DNA of 64,000 nucleotides from Pseudalkalibacillus sp051842935. Lineage in GTDB: Bacteria; Bacillota; Bacilli; Bacillales; Fictibacillaceae. Both the position numbers and the translations under genes were made by a program. The stretch covers positions 1,178,001-1,242,000 of the forward strand of contig NZ_JBPXRR010000001.1 in the NCBI RefSeq assembly GCF_051842935.1. Direction: 5' to 3'. The number at the start of each line of letters is the position of its first letter. Position 1 is the first letter of the stretch. The notes beneath the pieces are model-generated. The model searched no databases and had not been told where the DNA came from. It saw only the letters and a program-made list of their open reading frames with translations. This document shows, piece by piece, positions 17,644 to 25,555 of the stretch.

Positions 17644-18249
17644 TTGACTTGGGAGGTTTTGAACGTCATCGGTACGTTGGCTTTTGCGATCAGTGGAGCC
17701 ATCATCGCGATGGAAGAGGACTACGATCTTCTCGGCGTTTTGATATTAGGATTAGCGACCGCTTTCGGAGGCGGAATCATACGAAATATATTGATAGATG
17801 TACCGATGTCGACACTGTGGCAACAGGACATCCTCATTAAAGTGACGGTTCTCGTTATCGTCATCGTGTTTATCATACCGGATGGCTGGATTCACTGGAC
17901 GAGAGGTTGGCTGAACTTTTTTGATGCAGTCGGATTATCGACTTTTGCCATCCAGGGTGCTCTTTATGCGTATGCAGCAGGTCACTCGTTGACGGCAATC
18001 ATTATGGCGGCGGTCATGACAGGTACAGGAGGCGGAATTGTCCGTGATCTTCTTGCAGGGCGAAAGCCGACGGTGCTTCGGTATGACATTTATGCCGCAT
18101 GGGCGATCATTGCAGGGATCTGCATCGGAACGGGATTCGTTTCACAGGCATGGGAACTGTATGCATTATGCATCATACTGATCACGCTGAGACTTTTTTC
18201 AGCCAGGTACCGCTGGAAATTGCCTCATCGATACTTGCAAACCTTATAA
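17644..18249 (+). CDS. TRIC/UPF0126 membrane protein (YvgT-like)
   Basis: 201 residues from a TTG placed 10 bases after AAAGGAG (17627-17633); the ATG at 17620 lies before that site and is rejected. Seven hydrophobic segments made of two homologous halves, each with a Gly-rich kink: FGGGIIRNILID and GTGGGIVRDLLAG. These GGGxxRD motifs define the trimeric intracellular cation (TRIC) channel family, which in bacteria forms K+-permeable channels. No transport partner is nearby. Confidence 0.82.
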   Translation: MTWEVLNVIGTLAFAISGAIIAMEEDYDLLGVLILGLATAFGGGIIRNILIDVPMSTLWQQDILIKVTVLVIVIVFIIPDGWIHWTRGWLNFFDAVGLSTFAIQGALYAYAAGHSLTAIIMAAVMTGTGGGIVRDLLAGRKPTVLRYDIYAAWAIIAGICIGTGFVSQAWELYALCIILITLRLFSARYRWKLPHRYLQTL

Positions 18250-18261
18250 ACTTGAAATATC

Positions 18262-18297
18262 AACACAACTTCCAGGATGGAAGTTGTGTTTTTTTTA
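18262..18297 (+). terminator. Terminator after TRIC-like gene
   Basis: AACACAACTTCC (18262-18273) pairs with GGAAGTTGTGTT (18279-18290), then a T run. Confidence 0.9.
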
Positions 18298-18319
18298 TCG
18301 TATAGATCTGTTTTTGGTT

Positions 18320-18393
18320 ATTTCCCATAAAATTGAGTGCATTTCCCATAAAAATAAAAATTTATAGACCAGAATCAGAGATTTCCCATAAAT
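18320..18393. repeat. Private-motif array, ATTTCCCATAAA type
   Basis: ATTTCCCATAAA occurs at 18320, 18341 and 18381, that is 21 and 40 bp apart; a poorly conserved stretch at about 18361 falls where a fourth unit would be. It lies between a terminator and the ablB gene. Confidence 0.7.
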
Positions 18394-18487
18394 CGGCGAA
18401 TTATTCTCCTCTCATACTTGCAGGAAAAGGACATAAACATATGGAATCATATAGAAAAATAGTTGTCATCAAATCTCGATTGGGGGC

Positions 18488-19360
18488 ATGGCAAGGATGA
18501 AGGAAACGAAGGTGTTCAAGGAAGATCGCGTAATCACATCGACCGATTTTACGGTGGATGTCTCGCTGGATTTCTTTAATGAACGATTGAAAATAGAGGA
18601 TTATAGAGGAAACGTTGATTCGATCCACAAACAGATTATGAGACTACTTGCCGACAATCCGTTCTCAAAAGTCATCGTCTATTCTAGGCAAGAAGACTGG
18701 AAGAACTTCTTATCTCTCGGTTATCAATTCGAGGCACTTTTCTCTGGATACTTCAGCGGAAATGATGCCTATTCCATGGCGCTTTTCACGGAAAATGCCC
18801 GTCGCACGAGTGACTACTGGGTGTATGAAGATGAAACGTTGCAGCAAGTGCAAGAGGTGGAACGAACATTAGACGTCCCGACAGCTGCACATTATAAAAT
18901 CCGAAAAGCAGAGGCAACGGATGCGTATGCGTTATCAGAACTGTACCAGGCTGTCTTTGAAATCTACCCGACGCCGATGAACGATCCGAAATACATCGAA
19001 AAGCTGATCAACCAAGACTCGATTTTCTATGTTGCCGAGTTCGATGGAAAAATCGTCAGTGCGGCATCGGCCGACATCAACACCACCTACCACAATGCTG
19101 AGCTCACCGACTGTGCGACCTTGCCTGATCATCGGAAGAAAGGTCTCATGAAAATCCTCATCGCCAAGCTGGAATGTGAGTTGAAAGAGAAGCAGATTTA
19201 CTGTGCTTACTCGATCGCACGTGCCCTCTCATTTGGGATGAATGCGGTTTTCCACCAACGATATTATCAATATAAAGGGCGATTCACAAAAAACTGCAAC
19301 ATCTATAACAAACTTGAAGATATGAACCTATGGGTCTGTGATTTATCAAGACGGAAATAG
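18488..19360 (+). CDS. ablB: Beta-lysine N6-acetyltransferase AblB
   Basis: 290 residues. The C-terminal half (about 138-270) is a GNAT domain with YKIRKAEATDAYALSELY, VAEFDGKIVSAASAD and TLPDHRKKGLMKILI; the N-terminal 130 residues are the AblB-specific part. AblB (YodP in B. subtilis) acetylates beta-lysine, made by lysine 2,3-aminomutase, giving N-epsilon-acetyl-beta-lysine, which serves as osmolyte in some organisms and as a pathway intermediate here. The aminomutase gene lies downstream, after a regulator. GGGGG lies 2 bases before the start; the ATG three codons later is an alternative. Confidence 0.87.
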   Translation: MARMKETKVFKEDRVITSTDFTVDVSLDFFNERLKIEDYRGNVDSIHKQIMRLLADNPFSKVIVYSRQEDWKNFLSLGYQFEALFSGYFSGNDAYSMALFTENARRTSDYWVYEDETLQQVQEVERTLDVPTAAHYKIRKAEATDAYALSELYQAVFEIYPTPMNDPKYIEKLINQDSIFYVAEFDGKIVSAASADINTTYHNAELTDCATLPDHRKKGLMKILIAKLECELKEKQIYCAYSIARALSFGMNAVFHQRYYQYKGRFTKNCNIYNKLEDMNLWVCDLSRRK

Positions 19361-19422
19361 ATGCCGAAAAACCGGCAGCAGATGATGAATTTTGGGCATC
19401 TTGTTTCAAGGGGGTAAGGAAC

Positions 19423-20838
19423 ATGCTACTGGATGTCACCAATACGCGCGAAATGCTCCAAGCCATCTTAAGTTCCATTGACGAAGGAATTCATGTCATC
19501 AATAAAGAGGGCATTACCGTATTTTACAACGATATCGCGTCCATTCATGATGGTGTTGCAGTTGAGGATGTACTCGGCAATCACTTGCTGGATGTGTTTC
19601 CGACCTTTTCAAAAGAAACGAGCACATTGCTGAAGGTCGTGGAGTCGGGTGAACCAATCTATAACCAGCATCAACGCTATCCGAATGTAAAAGGAAAGCT
19701 GATCACGACGGTCAATACGACCCTTCCGATCGTTGTAAATGGGGAAATTGTCGGAGCAGTTGAAATTGCAAAGGACTTCTCGAAAATCCAACAGCTTTCC
19801 TGGAAATTGCTTGATCTGGAAGCAAGGGTCAAAGGTTCGACTACGAATGAACGGCCGAAGGAATACGAAAACGGAACCAACTTCAAGATGAACGACATTT
19901 TGACACAGAATGATTTGTTTTTAAAAGTGAAGGAAACCGCGATGAAAGCGGCAGAATCGACTTCGCCAGTCATCGTGTACGGGGAAACGGGTACTGGAAA
20001 AGAACTGCTCGTTCAGGCAATCCATAATGCATGCGATCGTCGCAAACGTTCTTTTATCGCTCAAAACTGTGCAGCGATTCCGTCATCACTGCTGGAAAGC
20101 ATTCTATTCGGAACAGCGAAAGGAAGCTATACCGGAGCAGTGGACCGACCGGGATTGTTCGAGCTCGCTGATGGTGGCACGCTGTTTCTGGATGAGCTGA
20201 ATTCCATGCCGCTCGACACCCAGGCGAAGCTGCTTCGCGTTCTTCAAAACGGAAAAATCCGCCGTGTAGGAAGTACGACGGAAAAAAGCGTAGATGTTCG
20301 TGTCATCGTTGCGATGAACGAAGATCCGAAAGTGTGCATCGAGAAGGAAACGCTACGGAAAGACCTCTACTACCGATTGAACGTCATCTTTTTAAAAATA
20401 CCGCCGTTACGGGACCGAAAAGAAGATCTTCCACTGCTGATGGACCATTTCATCCAACGGTATAACTTCAAATTTGGTAAACTCGTCATCCGGGTTTCAG
20501 ATGAAGTGAAGCGATTGTTCAACGAGTATCATTGGCCCGGCAATGTCCGTGAATTGGAGCATGCGATTGAGTCGGCTTTGAACTTGATCAGCGAAGATAC
20601 CCTGACCTTTGAGCACATCCCGATCCACTTGATTGAGGCGTCCGATCTCCCGGGTGAAGAAGTCCGGATCCCATCACTTCGGGAAGCAATTTCGGACACC
20701 GAAGCGAAATGGATCAAAAAAGCGATGGATGCGACGGACGGAAACATCCAGCGAGCGGCTAAACTTTTGAAAATACCACGACAAACCTTGCAATATAAGC
20801 TCTCAAAAATCAATGAGAAACATACTGCCGAAAATTAG
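19423..20838 (+). CDS. Sigma-54-dependent activator (PAS-AAA-Fis, RocR-like)
   Basis: 471 residues in three parts. PAS domain (about 10-115) with ILSSIDEGIHVINKEG; AAA+ domain with Walker A GETGTGKE (187-194), the sigma-54 contact loop as GTAKGSYTGA (as in RocR, instead of GAFTGA) and Walker B LFLDELNS; Fis-type HTH at the C terminus (NIQRAAKLLKIPRQTLQYKL). It drives sigma-54 polymerase by ATP hydrolysis. A -24/-12 promoter lies just downstream before ablA, so it most likely turns on lysine catabolism in response to a PAS-bound ligand. Strong GGGGGTAAGG site. Confidence 0.9.
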   Translation: MLLDVTNTREMLQAILSSIDEGIHVINKEGITVFYNDIASIHDGVAVEDVLGNHLLDVFPTFSKETSTLLKVVESGEPIYNQHQRYPNVKGKLITTVNTTLPIVVNGEIVGAVEIAKDFSKIQQLSWKLLDLEARVKGSTTNERPKEYENGTNFKMNDILTQNDLFLKVKETAMKAAESTSPVIVYGETGTGKELLVQAIHNACDRRKRSFIAQNCAAIPSSLLESILFGTAKGSYTGAVDRPGLFELADGGTLFLDELNSMPLDTQAKLLRVLQNGKIRRVGSTTEKSVDVRVIVAMNEDPKVCIEKETLRKDLYYRLNVIFLKIPPLRDRKEDLPLLMDHFIQRYNFKFGKLVIRVSDEVKRLFNEYHWPGNVRELEHAIESALNLISEDTLTFEHIPIHLIEASDLPGEEVRIPSLREAISDTEAKWIKKAMDATDGNIQRAAKLLKIPRQTLQYKLSKINEKHTAEN

Positions 20839-20856
20839 GCGGTGTGTTTCTTTTTT
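20818..20856 (+). terminator. Terminator after sigma-54 activator
   Basis: AAACATACTGCC (20818-20829) pairs, with G-U pairs, with GGCGGTGTGTTT (20838-20849), then a T run. The gene's stop codon lies in the hairpin. Confidence 0.8.
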
Positions 20857-20959
20857 AAAACAAAAATATCACAAATCAATCCTCCGCAAAATAGTCATTC
20901 ACCCTTTTCTGCCTATGTCTCATATGATGTAGAGGAACTATTTTCTGAAAAATTAGAAA

Positions 20960-20975
20960 TTGGCATGAAACTTGC
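20960..20975 (+). promoter_or_regulatory. Sigma-54 (-24/-12) promoter of ablA operon
   Basis: TTGGCATGAAACTTGCA has GG at 20962-20963 and GC at 20973-20974 with exactly 10 bases between, the fixed spacing of sigma-54 promoters. The predicted start of transcription is near 20985, and the ablA ATG is at 21017. An imperfect dyad around CATATG (about 20912-20935) may be the activator site. Confidence 0.88.
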
Positions 20976-21016
20976 ATTTCATATAGGTGAGCAGAACTTT
21001 TAATGGGGGGAATGAC

Positions 21017-22408
21017 ATGAAAGAGTTCATTTATAAGCCGAAACGTCATTGGAAAGATGTTGAGCTCTGGAAGGATGTTACCGATGAGCAATGGAACGAT
21101 TGGCTCTGGCAGCTGACCCATACGATCCGGAACGTCGATCAATTGAAGAAAGTGGTCAATTTGACACCAGAAGAGGAAGAAGGGGTTCGGATCTCCACTC
21201 GGACGATTCCGTTGAACATCACGCCTTACTATGCTTCACTCATGAATCCGGATGACCACCGTTGTCCGATTCGGATGCAGTCGGTACCGATATCCGCAGA
21301 GATCAACAAGACGAAGTACGATCTCGAAGACCCACTTCATGAGGATGAAGATTCACCTGTCCCGGGTCTGACTCACCGATATCCGGACCGTGTCCTTTTC
21401 CTGGTGACGAACCAATGTTCGATGTACTGCCGTTACTGTACGCGACGCCGTTTCTCGGGCCAGATCGGAATGGGTGTACCGAAGAAACAATTGGATGCCG
21501 CCATCGAGTACATCGCGAATACACCGGTCGTGCGGGACGTGTTGATTTCCGGTGGAGACGGATTGTTGATCAACGACAACATCCTCGAATATGTGTTGAA
21601 AAATTTACGGGCGATTCCGCATGTTGAAATCATCCGGATCGGGACCCGAGCACCGGTCGTGTTCCCGCAGCGGATTACGGAAAACTTGTGCAATATCTTG
21701 AAGAAATACCATCCGGTTTGGCTGAATACACATTTTAATACATCGATTGAAATTACCGAAGAGTCGAAAAAAGCGTGTGAAATGCTGGCCGATGCCGGTG
21801 TACCAGTCGGAAACCAAGCTGTCATTTTAGCGGGTATCAATGATAGCCCTTACATTATGAAAAAGTTGATGCACGACCTCGTAAAGATACGAGTCCGTCC
21901 ATATTACATCTATCAATGTGACCTGTCAGAAGGAATCGGACATTTCCGGGCACCTGTCTCCAAGGGTCTGGAAATCATTGAATCGCTCCGCGGTCATACA
22001 TCGGGCTATGCTGTACCGACGTTTGTCGTTGATGCACCAGGTGGCGGAGGTAAGATTTCCGTGCAGCCGAACTACATCATTTCGCAAAGTGCCGATAAAG
22101 TGGTCTTGCGGAATTTTGAAGGTGTGATCACGACATATCCAGAGCCAGAAAATTATGTACCAGGCCGGGCCGAAGCGTATTTCGATGAACTCTATCAAAT
22201 CGCAGAAAAACCGAAGAGCGTCGGAATTGCCGGCTTGATGAGGGATGAGGCGTTCAATCTTGTACCTGAAGGATTGCAACGGTTGAACAGACGGAAAACT
22301 TACAACGATGATCCGGATCACAGTTCATTGAAGGATCGCCGATCGAAACGGGATGAAATGATCGAGCGGAAATGGCAAGCCGAACAGAACAAGACGGCTG
22401 GGGAATAA
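21017..22408 (+). CDS. ablA: L-lysine 2,3-aminomutase
   Basis: 463 residues from an ATG placed 6 bases after GGGGGG (21005-21010); an in-frame GTG ten codons earlier is at the promoter start site and is rejected. Radical SAM enzyme: the [4Fe-4S] ligands are Cys134, Cys138 and Cys141 in NQCSMYCRYCTRRR; the PLP lysine is in DAPGGGGKI. It converts L-lysine to L-beta-lysine using S-adenosylmethionine and PLP. KamA/YodO in B. subtilis is close in length. It heads a sigma-54-driven operon that runs to the deacylase gene near 26.8 kb. Confidence 0.95.
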   Translation: MKEFIYKPKRHWKDVELWKDVTDEQWNDWLWQLTHTIRNVDQLKKVVNLTPEEEEGVRISTRTIPLNITPYYASLMNPDDHRCPIRMQSVPISAEINKTKYDLEDPLHEDEDSPVPGLTHRYPDRVLFLVTNQCSMYCRYCTRRRFSGQIGMGVPKKQLDAAIEYIANTPVVRDVLISGGDGLLINDNILEYVLKNLRAIPHVEIIRIGTRAPVVFPQRITENLCNILKKYHPVWLNTHFNTSIEITEESKKACEMLADAGVPVGNQAVILAGINDSPYIMKKLMHDLVKIRVRPYYIYQCDLSEGIGHFRAPVSKGLEIIESLRGHTSGYAVPTFVVDAPGGGGKISVQPNYIISQSADKVVLRNFEGVITTYPEPENYVPGRAEAYFDELYQIAEKPKSVGIAGLMRDEAFNLVPEGLQRLNRRKTYNDDPDHSSLKDRRSKRDEMIERKWQAEQNKTAGE

Positions 22409-22419
22409 GGGGGGATTCT

Positions 22420-22692
22420 ATGCAATGTGCGTGGTGTGAATCGAAAAAAGCGACCAATGCAGCTGCGACTTGTTACTGGGAACTTCCAGACGGAACAAGA
22501 GCTATAGAAATTGTGGCGATTCCATCTGTCCAGTGTCCGGATTGTGGAATGGAATATCAGGATGAAACTTTAGTTGAAGAGATCGAAGACCAGCTTATGT
22601 TGATTGATACGAAGCCGCTGCCGAATTCCTTGACCTACCAAGAACTGATGGAAGTCCCGCGGTTTTTGAAGAAGAATTATTTTAAATTGTAG
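22420..22692 (+). CDS. yokU: YokU-family zinc-finger protein
   Basis: 90 residues from an ATG after AAGGGGGG. Two CxxC pairs, CAWC (3-6) and CPDC near residue 45, make a small zinc-binding domain of the YokU/YgiT-like type. Its place between ablA and the aminotransferase gene is commonly seen in Bacillus lysine aminomutase operons. The role is unknown; a DNA- or protein-binding function is only a guess. Confidence 0.8.
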   Translation: MQCAWCESKKATNAAATCYWELPDGTRAIEIVAIPSVQCPDCGMEYQDETLVEEIEDQLMLIDTKPLPNSLTYQELMEVPRFLKKNYFKL

Positions 22693-22727
22693 AGTATCGG
22701 ACATCTGATCTGATTCATCACAGATAC

Positions 22728-22763
22728 GAAAGGAGCAGCGATCCATTCGGTGCTTCTTTCATT
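22728..22763 (+). terminator. Terminator-like hairpin inside the lysine operon
   Basis: GAAAGGAGCA (22728-22737) can pair with TGCTTCTTTC (22751-22760), with one mismatch. The T run is weak, so partial termination is the most it may do. Confidence 0.4.
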
Positions 22764-22786
22764 ATAGAAGAGAGGTGTTATCTGCC

Positions 22787-24160
22787 ATGGCCAAGAACAA
22801 ATCACATCTCATCAAACCTTTGCTTGGCGCATCTTATCCTGAAGTCGCATATGGGAAAGGGATCTATTTATACGATACAGACGGAAACCGATATTTGGAC
22901 GGCGCTTCTGGTGCAGTCACAGCGAATATTGGGCATGGTGTCCCGGAAATCATCCAGGCGATGAAAGAGCAAGCGGAAAAAGTGTCTTTCGTCTATCGCT
23001 CACAGTTCACGAATCGACCAGCAGAAGAACTCGCTGAAAAGTTATCACAAATGGCTCCAGGTGACCTTGATTACGTGTTTTTCGTCAACAGTGGATCTGA
23101 AGCGATGGAAACGGCACTCAAAATCGCCATCCAATTTTGGCAGGAAAAAGGGAAACCGGAAAAGAACCGCGTCATATCTCGATGGACCAGCTACCACGGA
23201 ATAACACTCGGAGCTTTATCCATGTCTGGCCATGTGCTGAGGCGGAACCGCTTCTCTTCATTGCTCGCAGATTACCCGGTGGTGTCACCACCGTACTGCT
23301 ATCAGTGTCCTTTTTACGAAACCTATCCGACATGTGGATTGAAGTGTGCGAATGAACTGGAAACCGCAATCCAGCGCATCGGTCCGGATAAAGTGGCAGC
23401 ATTCGTGTTTGAACCGATCATCGGGGCAGCAGGAGGCGCAATCGTTCCACCTGACCCTTATTACAACAGAATCAAGGAAATTTGCGACAAGTATGACATC
23501 CTTCTGATTGCCGATGAAGTGATGACAGGATTCGGTCGGACCGGAAAAGGGTTTGCCATGGAGCATTGGGGCGTGGAACCCGACATCATGGCACTCGGAA
23601 AAGGCTTGAGTGGTGGATATACACCAATTGGCGCAACGATGGCCTCGGAAAGAATCATCAGCACGATTGAGAGAGGTTCGAAAGTCATTATGAGCGGGCA
23701 TACGCTGAGCGGAAACCCTCAATCAGCGGCCATAGCCCTTGCCGTCGTCGATTACATGAACTTGCATCAAGTGTGTGATAACGCAGCGGATCTTGAAGCG
23801 TTCGTTGAACAGGAGCTACATCAAATTGCGAATCGTTATCCTTTGGTCGGAGACGTGCGAGGAAAAGGTCTTTTATGGGGCCTTGAATTCGTCAGCAACC
23901 CTGACACGAAGGAATGCTTCCCGATCCACACATTCGTGACAGAGCGGACCATCAAGAAATGCTTTGAAAAGGGATTGATCGTCTATCCTGCAGTTGGTGG
24001 AATCAATGGTACTTCAGGTGATGCAGTCATCGTAGCACCACCCCTCACGATCAATAAAGAAGAAGTGAAACTGTTGTTGACGACATTGGAAGAAGCGATT
24101 GCTGAAATCAGTCATGATCTCGACCAGGAAGGTCTTTTACAGCACCGGTCGATCAGTTAG
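22787..24160 (+). CDS. yodT: Class III aminotransferase (YodT-like)
   Basis: 457 residues from the ATG at 22787, 9 bases after AGAGGTG; a GTG four codons earlier lies in that site. Fold type I class III PLP enzyme: VFFVNSGSEAMETALK for PLP phosphate, ADEVMTGFGRTG for the PLP nitrogen, Lys272 in ALGKGLSGGY. A Cys-containing insert (CYQCPFYETYPTCGLKC) is seen in this subgroup. By context it transaminates a beta-lysine derived intermediate or GABA-like amine in the lysine pathway; the exact step is inferred. Confidence 0.87.
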   Translation: MAKNKSHLIKPLLGASYPEVAYGKGIYLYDTDGNRYLDGASGAVTANIGHGVPEIIQAMKEQAEKVSFVYRSQFTNRPAEELAEKLSQMAPGDLDYVFFVNSGSEAMETALKIAIQFWQEKGKPEKNRVISRWTSYHGITLGALSMSGHVLRRNRFSSLLADYPVVSPPYCYQCPFYETYPTCGLKCANELETAIQRIGPDKVAAFVFEPIIGAAGGAIVPPDPYYNRIKEICDKYDILLIADEVMTGFGRTGKGFAMEHWGVEPDIMALGKGLSGGYTPIGATMASERIISTIERGSKVIMSGHTLSGNPQSAAIALAVVDYMNLHQVCDNAADLEAFVEQELHQIANRYPLVGDVRGKGLLWGLEFVSNPDTKECFPIHTFVTERTIKKCFEKGLIVYPAVGGINGTSGDAVIVAPPLTINKEEVKLLLTTLEEAIAEISHDLDQEGLLQHRSIS

Positions 24161-24175
24161 AAAGGAGGAGAATAG

Positions 24176-24913
24176 ATGACGGAACCGAATGTCCCTTCTA
24201 AAGTTGTTGAAATGGAACATCTTGCTTCCTGTTTTAAAAACGGCATGACATTGATGTGCGGAGGGTTTGGGGGAGTCGGTGCTCCTCCGACTCTTGTAAA
24301 CTTTATTTTGGACCTCGGAACAAAAGACATTGAACTCATTTCCAATGACGTTGGTTTTCCATGGATCGGACCAGGCAAGTTGATTACCGAGAAAAGAGTG
24401 AAAAAGCTCATCGCTTCTCACATAGGCTCTAACCCAGAAGCCGGAAAACAGATGCACGACGGAGAGCTTGAGGTCGTGTTTTATCCCCAAGGTACGTTAG
24501 CGGAGAAAATTAGAGCGGGGGGCATGGGGCTCGGAGGCATTCTGCTCGATGTCGGCTTAGGAACGCTCGTTGAAAAAGGAAAGCAGAAGGTGAATGTGGA
24601 AGATAAAGAGTACATGATCGAACCGGCACTCTCAGCCGACGTTTCCATCGTTTTTGCAAAGGAAGCAGATATATACGGGAACCTGACGTTTGATAAAAGT
24701 GCAAGAAATACAAACCCGCTCATCGCAACGGCTGGAGACATCACGATCGTTGAAGCGGAGCGGATTGTCGGTGCTGGTGAATTGGATCCCGAGTGTATCG
24801 TGACACCGGGTGCATTCGTCGATTACGTCGTACCGAGTAAAGGGGTGGACTGGAAATGGGTTTGGGAGCTGAGACGCGCAGACGGATCGCCAAACGTGCC
24901 GCACAAGAAATAA
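24176..24913 (+). CDS. yodS: CoA-transferase subunit A (YodS-like)
   Basis: 245 residues, the alpha-type subunit of a family I CoA-transferase: GMTLMCGGFGGVGAPPTL near the start, ELISNDVG, and EPALSADVSIVFAKEADIYGNLTF. These enzymes swap CoA between acetyl-CoA and a carboxylic acid such as a 3-oxo acid. In the lysine pathway this would activate an acid from beta-lysine breakdown. Very strong AAAGGAGGAG site. The 3' end overlaps the subunit B gene by 58 bases in another frame. Confidence 0.88.
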   Translation: MTEPNVPSKVVEMEHLASCFKNGMTLMCGGFGGVGAPPTLVNFILDLGTKDIELISNDVGFPWIGPGKLITEKRVKKLIASHIGSNPEAGKQMHDGELEVVFYPQGTLAEKIRAGGMGLGGILLDVGLGTLVEKGKQKVNVEDKEYMIEPALSADVSIVFAKEADIYGNLTFDKSARNTNPLIATAGDITIVEAERIVGAGELDPECIVTPGAFVDYVVPSKGVDWKWVWELRRADGSPNVPHKK

Positions 24914-25521
24914 CGCATGGCATGATCGTCAACCTTGGAATCGGAATTCCGACTCTTGTTGCTGATTATTTGAAACCAGAGCTTGGTGTGATGCTTCATA
25001 CGGAAAATGGCATCCTTGGTATGGGTCCATCACCAGAGGATGGAGAGGAAGACGGACATCTTTCGAATGCTGGTGGTTACCCAGTGACGCTTGTTTCAGG
25101 TGCTTCCTACTTCGACAGTGCCACTGCGTTTGGCATCATCCGCAAAGGATATCTCGATATGACCATTCTCGGAGCGCTTGAAGTGAGTGAACAAGGCGAC
25201 ATCGCCAATTGGATCGTCCCTGGGAAAAGAGTACCTGGAATGGGAGGCGCAATCGATCTCGCTCAAAAAGCGAAGAAAGTGATTGTCCTTATGAATCATA
25301 CAAATAAGGATGGCGGCTCGAAAATCGTTCACCGCTGTAATTTGCCATTGACCGTTCAAAAAGGGGCGCACATGATCATCACTGAAATGGCGGTTTTCCA
25401 AGTAAATGACGACCATCTTGAGTTGATTGAAATCATGCATCCGTATACGCTCGAACAGATTGAAAAGGCCACAGAAGCGACATTCCAAGTGAGTCCGACG
25501 CTCACGACAATCCAATCGTGA
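24856..25521 (+). CDS. yodR: CoA-transferase subunit B (YodR-like)
   Basis: 221 residues, the catalytic beta-type subunit: RRRIAKRAAQEITHGMIVNLGIGIPTL at the start, the active-site Glu50 in LHTENGILGMG, and the GGYPVTLVSGASYFDS stretch. The family start fits the ATG at 24856, so the 58-base overlap with subunit A looks genuine. AAAGGGGTGG (24839-24848) inside subunit A serves as the ribosome site. It forms the enzyme with the upstream subunit. Confidence 0.9.
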   Translation: MGLGAETRRRIAKRAAQEITHGMIVNLGIGIPTLVADYLKPELGVMLHTENGILGMGPSPEDGEEDGHLSNAGGYPVTLVSGASYFDSATAFGIIRKGYLDMTILGALEVSEQGDIANWIVPGKRVPGMGGAIDLAQKAKKVIVLMNHTNKDGGSKIVHRCNLPLTVQKGAHMIITEMAVFQVNDDHLELIEIMHPYTLEQIEKATEATFQVSPTLTTIQS

Positions 25522-25555
25522 GCGATCTTTTACATATTGGGAGGAGGCGTTCATC

